Assembly: GCA_035265325.1 (NCBI GenBank)
Contig: DATFOS010000172.1
Coordinates: forward strand, 32,022-96,021
From: DATCLS01 sp035265325
Lineage (GTDB): Bacteria; Actinomycetota; Acidimicrobiia; Acidimicrobiales; VFJN01
Direction: 5' to 3'
DNA length: 64,000 nucleotides
Every line of letters starts with the position of its first letter. Within the stretch, counting starts at the first letter, position 1. Shown here piece after piece: positions 8,869 to 17,069 of the stretch. A model generated the notes under the pieces. The model did no database searches. It saw only the letters and a list, made by a program, of their open reading frames with translations, and was not told where the DNA came from. The translations under genes were made by a program, and so were the position numbers.

Positions 8869-9627
8869 GTGGAGCGGTTCGAGGGGAAACGGTGCCTGAT
8901 CACCGGGGGCGGCAGCGGCATGGGGCAGGCGACCGTCGTGCGTCTGCTGCGCGAGGCCGGCACGGTCGTCGCCGTCGACGTGAGCGGCAAGGGGCTGGCC
9001 GACACGACCGACCGGGCCGAGGCGGAGGGCATCGCCGGGCGGCTGACCACGATCGAGGCCGACGTAGCGAGCGAGCCGGGCGTGGCGGAGATGGTCGCCG
9101 CGGCGGCCGGCACGCTGGGCGGCCTCGACGTGCTCATCAACGCCGCGGGGATCCTGCGCTCGGCGCACACGCACGAGTGCTCGCTCGACCTGTGGGAACA
9201 GGTCATCGGCGTGAACCTCACCGGCACGTTCCTGGTGACGCGCGCCGCGCTCCCCCACCTGCTCGACGGCGGCGGCGTGATCGTCAACTTCGCGTCGACG
9301 TCCGCGTTCCACGCCCACCCGTACATGGCCGCCTACTCGGCCAGCAAGGCCGGCGTCGCGGCGTTCACGCAAACGATCGCGCTCGAGTACTGCAAGCGGA
9401 ACGTGCGGGCCGTGTGCGTGGCGCCGGGCGGCGTCGCCACCCCGCTGGTCCTCGAGATCACGCTTCCCGAGGACGCCGACCCGAGCTTCTTCCGCCGCCT
9501 CATGCCCAACGGCCGGGGCTTCGCGGAGCCGCACGAAGTGGCCGGCATGGTGGCGGCCCTCGCCTCCGACGACGGCTCCTTCGTCAACGGCACGACCCTC
9601 CTCATCGACGGCGCCACCCACGCGTGA
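8869..9627 (+). CDS. SDR family oxidoreductase
   Basis: This 252-residue classical SDR has TGGGSGMGQAT near residue 12, NAAG, an active-site Ser in NFASTSA, and YSASK. The C-terminal NGTTLLIDGA is typical of the family. The start is GTG 8869, with a GAGGGGGA element directly upstream and 15 bases after the ligase stop, so it is co-transcribed with the FadD3-like gene. A steroid alcohol/ketone oxidoreductase role is inferred from context only. A 112-base gap separates it from hsaD; I see no clear promoter in that gap. Confidence 0.78.
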   Translation: MERFEGKRCLITGGGSGMGQATVVRLLREAGTVVAVDVSGKGLADTTDRAEAEGIAGRLTTIEADVASEPGVAEMVAAAAGTLGGLDVLINAAGILRSAHTHECSLDLWEQVIGVNLTGTFLVTRAALPHLLDGGGVIVNFASTSAFHAHPYMAAYSASKAGVAAFTQTIALEYCKRNVRAVCVAPGGVATPLVLEITLPEDADPSFFRRLMPNGRGFAEPHEVAGMVAALASDDGSFVNGTTLLIDGATHA

Positions 9628-9739
9628 GCCGGCCATCCTCCCTGGAACCCGGTCAGCGGAACAGGGGTCGGGTGGGTGCGGGTGGGGTGACGTACCGTCC
9701 CTGCGTAGGCCGCCGGTCGCGCCGGCACCGAGGGGGACG

Positions 9740-10594
9740 ATGACCGCGACGCTCGACTTCGACGCCACCAGCAGGGTCGTGCAGGGGCGCTTCACGCTCC
9801 ACTACCACGACGCCGGCGAGGGGGCGGCGCTGGTGCTGCTCCACGGGTCCGGTCCCGGGGTGAGCGGCTGGTCGAACTTCAAGGGCAACCTCGCCACGCT
9901 CGCCGCCGGCTTCCGCACCGTGCTCCTGGACATGCCCGGCTTCGGGCGCAGCCCGTCCGTGGAGCTCGACCGGGCCTACCCGCGGGTCGCCGCCGACGCC
10001 GTGGTCGACCTGCTCGACACGCTCGGCATCGAGAAGGCGCACCTGCTCGGCAACTCGATGGGCGGCTACGTGGCGGCCGAGGCCGCGCTGGCCCACCCGG
10101 ACCGGGTCGACCGGCTCGTGCTCATGGGTCCCGGCGGCCTGGCGGTCAACCCGTTCGGCCCCGAGCAGAGCGAGGGCGCCCGCCGCCTCAGCGAGTTCAT
10201 GCTGTCGCCGAGCCGCGAGGGCATGGTCGCCTGGGTCGACTGCATGGTGGCCAACAAGAAGGTCGTCGACGACGCCCTGATCGACGAGCGCATGGCGAAC
10301 GCCCTGGCGCCCGGCGCGCTCGAGTCGGCCATGGCGATCTTCATGAGCCTCCTGCAGCACCCGGAGGAGGTGCCGCTGTGGGCCCGGGCCGACCGCATCC
10401 GCCATCCGGCCCTCATCACCTGGGGCCGCGACGACCGGATGCTGCCGTTCGAGGGCGCCCTCCTCCCCTTCCGCCGCATGCCCCGCGCCGAACTGCACGT
10501 GTTCTCGCGCTGCGGGCACTGGGCCCAGGTCGAGCGCAAGGACGAGTTCGAGCGCGTCGTGACCGAGTTCCTCACCCGTCCGGCCCGGGCGTAG
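9740..10594 (+). CDS. hsaD: Meta-cleavage product C-C hydrolase (HsaD/BphD-like)
   Basis: This 284-residue alpha/beta hydrolase has the oxyanion-hole HGSGPG (35-40), the nucleophile elbow GNSMGG with Ser106, Asp232 in WGRDDR, and His260 in CGHWAQVE. SNFKGN and LLDMPGFG are signature elements of the BphD/HsaD/MhpC group. It would hydrolyse the ring-cleaved seco-steroid (4,9-DSHA) to the DOHNAA/HIP skeleton and 2-hydroxyhexa-2,4-dienoate, the substrate of HsaE. The adjacent extradiol dioxygenase and hydroxylase strongly support this. Confidence 0.93.
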   Translation: MTATLDFDATSRVVQGRFTLHYHDAGEGAALVLLHGSGPGVSGWSNFKGNLATLAAGFRTVLLDMPGFGRSPSVELDRAYPRVAADAVVDLLDTLGIEKAHLLGNSMGGYVAAEAALAHPDRVDRLVLMGPGGLAVNPFGPEQSEGARRLSEFMLSPSREGMVAWVDCMVANKKVVDDALIDERMANALAPGALESAMAIFMSLLQHPEEVPLWARADRIRHPALITWGRDDRMLPFEGALLPFRRMPRAELHVFSRCGHWAQVERKDEFERVVTEFLTRPARA

Positions 10595-10625
10595 CGACCA
10601 CCACCCGTCGAGGGAGCGCAAGACC

Positions 10626-11504
10626 ATGCCCATTCGCAGCCTCGGTTACCTCCTCTGGCAGACGCCGCAGGCGGACACCTGGCGGGAGTTCGGCACCGAG
10701 GTCCTCGGGATGATGGCCGTCGACGGGCCCGACCCCGACGCCACGTACTTCCGCACCGACGACCGTCCCTTCCGCTTCGTGGCCGTGCCGGGCGACGAGC
10801 CACAGGTGACACTCGGCTTCGAGGTGGACGACGACCTCGACCTCGAGGATGTCGTCCGGGCGCTGGAGGACGGCGGCACCAAGGTCGAGCTGGCCACCGA
10901 CGAGGAGGCCCGCCGGCGCCTCGTCACCGGGCTGGCCCGCTTCGAGGACCCGGCCGGCGTGCCCGTCGAGCTGTACCACGGCCCGGTCCTCGACCACGAG
11001 CCCGTGCAGACGCCGCTGGTCAGCCGGTTCGTCACCGGAGAGCAGGGCATGGGCCACGTCGTGGTCGGCACCGAGCGGGTGACGGCCACGGTCGAGCTCT
11101 ACCGCCGCGTGCTGGGCTTCCGCCGGCGCAACACGATGCGCCTCGCCATGCCCGACCCCGACGGCACGCCGTACTCGGTCCTGCACTTCCTCGGCTGCAA
11201 CCCGCGGCACCACACGCTGGGCGTCGTGGCCATGCCGTTCCCCGGGAACCTCGTGCACTTCATGCTCGAGGCCGCCGAGCTCGACGACGTGGGCCGCGCC
11301 TACGACCGGGTGCACGACCGGAAGGTGCCGATCGCCATGACGCTCGGGCGCCACAGCAACGACCGGATGGTGTCGTTCTACTGCATGGCCCCCGACGGGG
11401 CGATGGTCGAGTTCGGCTGGGGCGGCCTGGCCGTCGACGAGCCCGAGACGACCTACGAGATCACGAAGACGAGCTTCTGGGGCCACCGGCCGCCGAGGCG
11501 ATGA
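10626..11504 (+). CDS. hsaC: Extradiol ring-cleavage dioxygenase (HsaC/BphC-like)
   Basis: This 292-residue type-I, two-domain extradiol dioxygenase has predicted Fe(II) ligands His144 (GMGHVVVG), His196 (NPRHHTLG) and Glu262 (MVEFGWGG). The length and two VOC modules match BphC/HsaC. The enzyme opens the catecholic A ring of 3,4-DHSA by meta cleavage to give the HsaD substrate. It lies 31 bases after hsaD, with a GAGGGAG ribosome-binding site ahead of ATG 10626. Biphenyl-type substrates are a formal alternative, but the HsaA-like neighbour argues for a seco-steroid. Confidence 0.93.
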   Translation: MPIRSLGYLLWQTPQADTWREFGTEVLGMMAVDGPDPDATYFRTDDRPFRFVAVPGDEPQVTLGFEVDDDLDLEDVVRALEDGGTKVELATDEEARRRLVTGLARFEDPAGVPVELYHGPVLDHEPVQTPLVSRFVTGEQGMGHVVVGTERVTATVELYRRVLGFRRRNTMRLAMPDPDGTPYSVLHFLGCNPRHHTLGVVAMPFPGNLVHFMLEAAELDDVGRAYDRVHDRKVPIAMTLGRHSNDRMVSFYCMAPDGAMVEFGWGGLAVDEPETTYEITKTSFWGHRPPRR

Positions 11505-11534
11505 GCTGCATCGCAGCACGAGGAGGAGCGAGCC

Positions 11535-12698
11535 GTGGTTGGTGACGACGTCGTCGAGAAAGTGCGTGGCCTGCTCCCGATGCTGCGCGAGCGTTCGCCG
11601 GAGGGTGAGGAGCTGCGCCGCCTGCCCGACGACGTGGTCAAGCAGGTGAAGGACACCGGGCTCGTGCGGCTGCTGCAGCCCACGCGCTACGGGGGCCTCG
11701 AGGCCCATCCGCGCACGTTCTACGAGGCCGTCCTCGACATCGCCGCCGCCTGCGGGTCGGCCGGCTGGGTGTCGTCCGTCGTGGGCGTGCACCCGTGGCA
11801 GGTCGGGCAGTGGCCCGACCAGGCCCAGGCCGAGGTGTGGGGCGACGACCCCGACACCTGGGTCTCGTCCTCGTACATGCCGGGCGGCACGCTCACGCCC
11901 TGCGAGGGCGGCTACCGCCTCACCGGGCGGTGGGGCTTCTCCTCGGGCAGCGACCACTGCCAGTGGGTCATCCTCGGCACGCCGGTCGACAACGGCGAGG
12001 GCCAGCCCGGCGAGTACCGCAACACGCTGCTGCGCCGGGGCGAGTACGTCATCGAGGACGTGTGGGACACCGTCGGCCTGCGCGGCACGGGCAGCAACGA
12101 CATCGTCGTCGAGGACCTGTTCGTCCCCGAGTACCGCACGCTCGACCTCATCGCCATGTTCTCCACCAAGGCGCCGGGCCTCGAGGTGAACGAGGCGCCG
12201 CTGTACAAGATGCCGTTCGCCACCCTGTTCTCGTACGCAATCACGGGCCCGATCATCGGCATGGCCGAGGGGATGCTGGCAGAGGGTGTCGAGCTCACCC
12301 GCAAGCGGGTCTCGAAGAACTGGGGCAAGGCCTCCGACGACCCGTTCACGGTGTCGGCGCTGGGCGAGTCGGCGTGCGAGATCGACGCCTGCCGGCTGCA
12401 GATGTTCCGCAACCTCGACGAGATGATGGCCACGGTCGAGAGCGGCGAGCGCATCTCGGTCCAGCAGCGGTCGCAGGCACGCCGCGACCAGGTGATGGCC
12501 ACCCAGCGGGCCATCGCCGCCCTCGACGACGTCTTCGACCGGTCCGGGGCCCCGGTGATCATGAAGGCCAATCCCATGCAGCGGATCTGGCGGGACGCGC
12601 ACGCCGCCCGCCACCACACGATCAACACCTACGAGAAGTCGCTGCTCAGCTGGGGCCACGTAACGCTGGGCGGCAACCCGACCGACATGATGGTCTGA
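11535..12698 (+). CDS. hsaA: 3-HSA hydroxylase oxygenase subunit, flavin-dependent (HsaA-like)
   Basis: This 387-residue class D flavin monooxygenase has the acyl-CoA dehydrogenase fold. The N-terminus (RLLQPTRYGGLEAHPRTFYE), the GSAGWV segment and the C-terminal HHTINTYEKSLLSWGH are characteristic of HsaA. It hydroxylates the phenolic A ring of 3-HSA to the catechol cleaved by HsaC, using reduced flavin from a separate reductase. No HsaB reductase gene is present in the window. The start is GTG 11535 with AGGAGGAG upstream, 30 bases after hsaC. Confidence 0.92.
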   Translation: MVGDDVVEKVRGLLPMLRERSPEGEELRRLPDDVVKQVKDTGLVRLLQPTRYGGLEAHPRTFYEAVLDIAAACGSAGWVSSVVGVHPWQVGQWPDQAQAEVWGDDPDTWVSSSYMPGGTLTPCEGGYRLTGRWGFSSGSDHCQWVILGTPVDNGEGQPGEYRNTLLRRGEYVIEDVWDTVGLRGTGSNDIVVEDLFVPEYRTLDLIAMFSTKAPGLEVNEAPLYKMPFATLFSYAITGPIIGMAEGMLAEGVELTRKRVSKNWGKASDDPFTVSALGESACEIDACRLQMFRNLDEMMATVESGERISVQQRSQARRDQVMATQRAIAALDDVFDRSGAPVIMKANPMQRIWRDAHAARHHTINTYEKSLLSWGHVTLGGNPTDMMV

Positions 12699-12721
12699 GG
12701 ACCAAAATGGTTGCACCGACA

Positions 12722-12740
12722 TAGTTTCGGTGGGAAACTA
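12722..12740. promoter_or_regulatory. Perfect inverted repeat, candidate MarR operator
   Basis: TAGTTTC-GGTGG-GAAACTA is a perfect 7-base inverted repeat with a 5-base spacer. It starts 24 bases after the hsaA stop and ends 31 bases before the MarR ATG at 12772. The position and symmetry suit autoregulation by the MarR-type protein. The half-site TAGTTTC recurs exactly (as GAAACTA) upstream of the Rieske gene near 57110-57116. Confidence 0.6.
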
Positions 12741-12771
12741 CCTTCGGTCGGGGGGCCGGAGGGTGTTCGTC

Positions 12772-13368
12772 ATGAAGCAGTCGCATCGGGGGGAGGCCGA
12801 CGGGGGTGGTCGCACCCCCGTCGCCGAGCTGTACGACTCCACGTTCCGCCTCGTCTCCTCGTGGACGACCCGCACCGTGACCCAGTTGCTGTACGCCCGG
12901 GCCGGTATCGGGATCGGGCCGATCCAGCACGTCGTCCTCCGCCAGGCCCAGGCGGCCGGCCCGCTGAAGCTGGGCCGGCTGGCGGCGCTGACGGGCATGA
13001 CGGCGTCGAACGCCAGCAAGGTCGTCACCGACCTCGTCGACGCGGGAATGCTCCGGCGGGAGGTCCCCGACGACGACCGGCGCGTCACGCTGCTCCAGGT
13101 CACCGCCAAGGGCCGGGGCGCGCTGGTCGCGCTGGAGCGGGTGGGCGGCGAGATGCTGGGCGAGCGGCTGGCGTCGTTCACACCGGTCGAGGTCGACGAC
13201 CTGCGCCGCCTCCTGAGCCGCCTCGCCGACGAGGTGGAGTCGTGGGGGGCACAGCTGGTCGAGGGCGGGGATGGCGGCATCGTCGACGACCCCGGCGACG
13301 AGCAGGGCGACCGTCGGCGGTCGCGCACCCGGGGCGGCACCGCCGCCCTAACCGTGGAGGAGAGCTGA
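12772..13368 (+). CDS. MarR family transcriptional regulator
   Basis: This is a 198-residue winged-helix regulator. The HTH includes LGRLAALTGMTASNASKVVTDL, followed by the wing REVPDDDRRVTLLQVT. The C-terminal ~35 residues are a charged, probably disordered tail. I chose ATG 12772 over an in-frame GTG at 12730, which lies inside the palindrome at 12722-12740. It probably binds that palindrome and controls the steroid genes in response to a pathway intermediate (inference). Its stop overlaps the ATG of the IclR gene (TGATG), so both regulators are co-translated. Confidence 0.87.
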   Translation: MKQSHRGEADGGGRTPVAELYDSTFRLVSSWTTRTVTQLLYARAGIGIGPIQHVVLRQAQAAGPLKLGRLAALTGMTASNASKVVTDLVDAGMLRREVPDDDRRVTLLQVTAKGRGALVALERVGGEMLGERLASFTPVEVDDLRRLLSRLADEVESWGAQLVEGGDGGIVDDPGDEQGDRRRSRTRGGTAALTVEES

Positions 13369-14177
13369 TGCTGGTCGTAGCCCAACCCACGCCCGACGCA
13401 CACGAGCGAGACGAACGCGAGGGGAAGGCGACCTCCGTGCTGGCCCGGGCGGCCATGATCCTCGACGCCTTCGACGGCACCACGCCGTCGCTCAGCCTGA
13501 GCGTGCTGAGCAGCCGGGCCGGCCTGCCCAAGTCGACCGTCCACCGCTTCGCCGAGCAGCTGCTCGAGCTCGGCTGGCTCGAGCGCGCCAACGGTGGCTA
13601 CCGGGTCGGCATGCGCCTGTTCGAGGTCGGGGGCCTGGCCGAGCGCCGCAACCGCATGCGCGACAAGGCGCTGCCCATCCTGCAGCAGCTCTCGGCGGCC
13701 ACGCACTGCGCCGTCCACCTGGCCGTGCTCGACCGCTCCGAGGTCGTCTACCTCGACAAGCTGCCGATCCGGGGTCTCGAGGTGCCCACCCGCGAGGGCG
13801 GGCGCATGCCCGCCCACTGCACCTCGCTCGGCAAGGCGCTGCTGGCCTTCGCCGACGACAAGGAGGTCGAGCGGGTGATCGCCCGCGGGCTCCCCCGGCG
13901 CACCCCCACCACCATCACCACGGCCGACGGGCTGCGGGCCGAACTCGCCGCGATCCGCAAGGCCGGCGTGTCCTACGACCGCGAGGAGGGCTGCGAGGGC
14001 ATCTCGTGCGTCGCCGCCCCCATCCGGGGGTCGGGCCGGGCCATCGGCGCCGTGTCGGTCGCCAACTTCACCGGCCAGATCGACCTGCGGGCCGTGTCGG
14101 GGTCGGTGCAGCGGGCGGCCGGCGGCATCTGGCACGAGCTGTTCGGCAGCCGCGCCGCCTGCGGGACCGCCCGCTGA
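13368..14177 (+). CDS. IclR family transcriptional regulator
   Basis: This is a 269-residue protein. An N-terminal winged HTH (LSVLSSRAGLPKSTVHRFAEQ) is followed by a GAF-like IclR effector domain containing the family motif PAHCTSLGKALLA and the late EEGCEGISCVAAPI signature. IclR proteins sense aromatic or acyl catabolites. The pairing with MarR immediately after hsaA suggests that control here uses these two proteins rather than TetR-type KstR/KstR2, which I did not find in the window. The gene is followed by a hairpin and the convergent thiolase gene. Confidence 0.88.
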   Translation: MLVVAQPTPDAHERDEREGKATSVLARAAMILDAFDGTTPSLSLSVLSSRAGLPKSTVHRFAEQLLELGWLERANGGYRVGMRLFEVGGLAERRNRMRDKALPILQQLSAATHCAVHLAVLDRSEVVYLDKLPIRGLEVPTREGGRMPAHCTSLGKALLAFADDKEVERVIARGLPRRTPTTITTADGLRAELAAIRKAGVSYDREEGCEGISCVAAPIRGSGRAIGAVSVANFTGQIDLRAVSGSVQRAAGGIWHELFGSRAACGTAR

Positions 14178-14185
14178 GGGCGGAC

Positions 14186-14204
14186 GGGGCCGCACGGCGG
14201 CCCC
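14186..14204. terminator. Hairpin between convergent genes
   Basis: GGGGCCGC-ACG-GCGGCCCC forms a perfect 8-bp stem with a 3-base loop, 9 bases past the IclR stop and before the convergent thiolase stop. There is no U-tract, so it is at best a bidirectional GC hairpin terminator as commonly proposed in high-GC actinobacteria. Confidence 0.4.
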
Positions 14205-14240
14205 CGCGCCCGGGACCCGGGGCCGGCGCCCCGGCGAGGC

Positions 14241-15392
14241 TCAGCCCAGCCGCTCGACGATCGTGACGTTGGCCTGGCCGCCCCCCTCGCACATGGTCTG
14301 GAGGCCGTAACGGCCGCCCGTGCGGTCGAGCTCGTGCAGCAGCGTCGTCATCAGCCGGGCGCCGGTGGCGCCCAGCGGGTGGCCGAGGGCGATGGCGCCG
14401 CCGTTGGCGTTGACCCGGTCCGGGTCGGCGCGGGTCTCGTGCAGCCACGCCAGCACGACCGAGGCGAAGGCCTCGTTGACCTCGAACCGGTCGATCTCGT
14501 CGACCGCCAGGCCCGTCCTGGCCAGCGCCCGCGCCGTGGCCGGGATCGGGGCGGTGAGCATCCGCACCGGGTCCTCGCCCAGCACCGAGAGGTGGTGCAC
14601 CCGGGCCCGCGGCGTGAGCCCGTGGTCCCGCAGGGCCCGGTCGTTGACGACCAGCAGCGCAGCGGCGGCGTCGGAGATCTGCGAGGCCACCGCCGCCGTG
14701 ACGCGCCCGCCGTCGATCAGCGGCCGCAGCGAGCGGATCTTGTCGAGGTCGGGCGGCCGGGGCCCCTCGTCGAGCGCCGCCTCGCCCAGCGGGGCGATCT
14801 CGGCCTCGAAGCGGCCCTCGGCCCGGGCGGCCAGCGCCCGCTCGTGCGAGCGCACGGCGTAGGCCTCCATGTCGTCGCGGCCGATGCCCCACTGCTCGGC
14901 GATCATCTCGGCCGACCGGAACTGGTCGAGCGGGCCGGGCCCGTAGCGGGCCACCCAGCCGGGGGAGCCGGTGAACGGGTCGTCGAAGCCGTACTCGGCG
15001 CCGACGAGCATCGCCGACGAGATGGGGATGCGCGACATCTGCTGCACCCCGCCGGCGATCACGACGTCCTGGGTGCCCGACATGACCGCCTGGGCGGCGA
15101 AGTGGATGGCCTGCTGCGCCGAACCGCACTGCCGGTCGACCGTGGTCCCGGGCACCGTCTCCGGTAGCCCTGCCACGAGGGCGCAGGTCCGGGCGATGTC
15201 GCCGGCCTGGCCGCCGATCGTGTCGACGCAACCGAACACCACGTCGTCGACCGCCGCGGGGTCGATCCCGGTGCGCTCCACCAGGGCACCCACGGCGTGG
15301 GCGCCGAGGTCGGCCGGGTGCAGGTGCGACAGGGCGCCGTTGCGCCGGCCCACCGGCGTGCGCACGGCCTCGACGAGGTACGCCTCGGGCAT
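14241..15392 (-). CDS. fadA6: Thiolase, FadA6-like
   Basis: This 383-residue type-II thiolase has nucleophile Cys89 in VDRQCGSAQQ, the GGAIALGHPLGATG His motif and Cys in TMCEGGGQANVTI. Segments such as GGVQQMSRIPISSAM and the C-terminus strongly resemble mycobacterial FadA6, part of the KstR2 (HIP) regulon. It would catalyse a late thiolytic step of C/D-ring breakdown. A generic acetyl-CoA acetyltransferase role is the alternative. It is divergent from the SDR at 15516 with a 123-base promoter region. Confidence 0.85.
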   Translation of the reverse strand: MPEAYLVEAVRTPVGRRNGALSHLHPADLGAHAVGALVERTGIDPAAVDDVVFGCVDTIGGQAGDIARTCALVAGLPETVPGTTVDRQCGSAQQAIHFAAQAVMSGTQDVVIAGGVQQMSRIPISSAMLVGAEYGFDDPFTGSPGWVARYGPGPLDQFRSAEMIAEQWGIGRDDMEAYAVRSHERALAARAEGRFEAEIAPLGEAALDEGPRPPDLDKIRSLRPLIDGGRVTAAVASQISDAAAALLVVNDRALRDHGLTPRARVHHLSVLGEDPVRMLTAPIPATARALARTGLAVDEIDRFEVNEAFASVVLAWLHETRADPDRVNANGGAIALGHPLGATGARLMTTLLHELDRTGGRYGLQTMCEGGGQANVTIVERLG

Positions 15393-15515
15393 GGCGGCAC
15401 GGTACCGACGGCCCGGCGGCCGCCCGCCCGTGCGGTCGGCCGCGGTGCCGGTCACCGGGATGAGGGGCTCCGCACCGGGCGGTCCGGTCGCGGCGAACGC
15501 GGGAGGGTGGGCGGG

Positions 15516-16295
15516 ATGACCGACGCGCTCGACATGACCGGCCGGGTCGTGCTCGTCACGGGCGGCACCAAGGGTGTCGGCCGCGGGATCGTCGACCGCT
15601 TCGCCGCGGCCGGCGCCACGGTGGTGACCTGCGCCCGGCGCCCCCCGGCGGCGCCGATCCCGGGCGCCGACGTGCTGGCGTGCGATGTCCGCGAGGCGGA
15701 GCAGGTCCAGGCGCTCGTCGACGAGGTCGTGGCCCGCCACGGCCGGCTCGACGTCGCCGTCAACAACGCCGGCGGGTCGCCGCCGGTCCCCGCCGCCGAC
15801 GCCTCGCCCCGCTTCGCCGAGTCGATCATCCGGCTCAACCTGATCGGCGCCCTGCACGTCTGCCACGCCGCCCACGCCGTGATGCGCACCCAGCCCGAGG
15901 GCGGTTCGATCGTCAACCTCACCAGCCTCAGCGGGCTGCGCCCCTCCCCCGACACCCACGCCTACGGCGCCGCCAAGGCCGGGCTGCTCAACCTCACCCA
16001 GACGCTCGCCATGGAGTGGGCGCCCGCGGTGCGGGTCAACGCCGTCTGCCCCGGCCCGGTGCTGACCGAGCAGGCCGCGCTGTTCTACGGCGACGAGGCG
16101 GGCGTCGCCCGGGTGGCCGCGACGATCCCCATGGGCCGGCTGGCCACGCCCCGCGACGTCGGCGACGCCTGCCTGTACCTGGCCTCGCCCCTGTCCGCCT
16201 ACGTCACCGGCACGAACCTGCTCGTCCACGGCGGCGGCGAGCGGCCGCCCTACCTCGACGCCTCGGGGCGGGACCGGCCGGAGGGCGCGGGCTGA
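15516..16295 (+). CDS. SDR oxidoreductase, Rv3549c-like (HIP-regulon type)
   Basis: This 259-residue SDR has TGGTKGVGRGI, NNAGG, an active-site Ser in NLTSLSG and YGAAK. The pattern VVLVTGG-TKGVGRGI plus LFYGDEAGVARVAATIPMGRLA resembles Rv3549c of the KstR2 regulon. Its precise reaction in ring C/D degradation is not established. The start ATG 15516 has GGGAGGG upstream; the longer open frame reaching to 15297 runs into the divergent thiolase gene and is unlikely to be translated. Its TGA abuts the convergent ipdF stop with no gap. Confidence 0.82.
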   Translation: MTDALDMTGRVVLVTGGTKGVGRGIVDRFAAAGATVVTCARRPPAAPIPGADVLACDVREAEQVQALVDEVVARHGRLDVAVNNAGGSPPVPAADASPRFAESIIRLNLIGALHVCHAAHAVMRTQPEGGSIVNLTSLSGLRPSPDTHAYGAAKAGLLNLTQTLAMEWAPAVRVNAVCPGPVLTEQAALFYGDEAGVARVAATIPMGRLATPRDVGDACLYLASPLSAYVTGTNLLVHGGGERPPYLDASGRDRPEGAG

Positions 16296-17069
16296 TCAGG
16301 CGTGCTGGCTGGAGACGCTGACGACCTCGCCGGTCATGTACGAGGACAGGTCGCTGGCGAGGAAGGCGATGACGTTGGCGACCTCCCACGGCTCGGCGGC
16401 CCGGCCGAACGCCTCGCGGCGGGTGAGGTCGTCGAGCACTTCATCCGTGGTGACCTTGGCGAGGAACGGGTGCATGGCCAGCGACGGCGCCACCGCGTTG
16501 ACCCGCACGCCGTACGCCGCCGCCTCGACCGCAGCGCAGCGGGTGAGCGCCATCACGCCGGCCTTGGCCGCGGCGTAGTGGGCCTGGCCCGCCTGGGCCC
16601 GCCACCCGAGCACCGAGGCGTTGTTGACGATCGTGCCGCCGCCCCGGTCCCGCAGGTGGCGCAGGGCGGCGCGCGTGCAGCGGAACGTGCCGTTGAGCGT
16701 CACGTCCAGCACCGTCGACCACTGCTCGTCGGTCATGTCGACGAGGTCGGCCGTCCCGCCGAGGCCGGCGTTGTTCACCACGACGTCGGCCCCGCCGAGC
16801 TCGCGTTCGGCGGCGGCGAACAGGGCCTGCACCTGGTCCTCGTCGGTGACGTCGCACACCTGGGCCGGGGCGCCGAGCCGCTCGGCCGCCTGGCCCAGGC
16901 GCCGCTCGTGGGCGTCGCTGACGAGCACGCGGGCGCCCTCGGCGAGGAAGCGCTCGGCCGTGGCGAAGCCGATGCCGGTCCCGGCCGCCGCGGTGATGAT
17001 CGCCGTGCGGCCGGCCAGCAGGCCGCGCCCGGGCGGCGGCTCGGGGGGCGTGGTCGTGGGGGTCGTCAC
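16296..17069 (-). CDS. ipdF: SDR oxidoreductase, IpdF-like
   Basis: This 257-residue SDR has an unusual cofactor motif, ITAAAGTGIG, plus NNAG, a Ser in NNASVLGWRAQ, and YAAAK. The strings AAAGTGIG and ASVLGWRAQ, and the ending SSYMTGEVVSVSSQHA, are hallmarks of mycobacterial IpdF (Rv3559c), the reductase acting on HIP-CoA-level intermediates. The GTG start (17069) overlaps the FadE30 stop as GTGA, reproducing the fadE30-ipdF pairing of mycobacteria. Reading order is ipdC, fadE30, ipdF. Confidence 0.87.
   Translation of the reverse strand: MTTPTTTPPEPPPGRGLLAGRTAIITAAAGTGIGFATAERFLAEGARVLVSDAHERRLGQAAERLGAPAQVCDVTDEDQVQALFAAAERELGGADVVVNNAGLGGTADLVDMTDEQWSTVLDVTLNGTFRCTRAALRHLRDRGGGTIVNNASVLGWRAQAGQAHYAAAKAGVMALTRCAAVEAAAYGVRVNAVAPSLAMHPFLAKVTTDEVLDDLTRREAFGRAAEPWEVANVIAFLASDLSSYMTGEVVSVSSQHA

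Noticed and set aside
6901..9795. A very long open frame on the minus strand opposite the SDR, ligase and SDR genes
   Set aside because: It is low-complexity Arg/Gly/Ala/Asp-rich with no recognisable motifs and lies antisense to three well-supported genes; long spurious frames are normal at this GC content.
12730..12771. Upstream in-frame GTG start for the MarR gene
   Set aside because: It lies inside the perfect palindrome and adds an unconserved, Gly/Arg-rich extension; ATG 12772 is more plausible.
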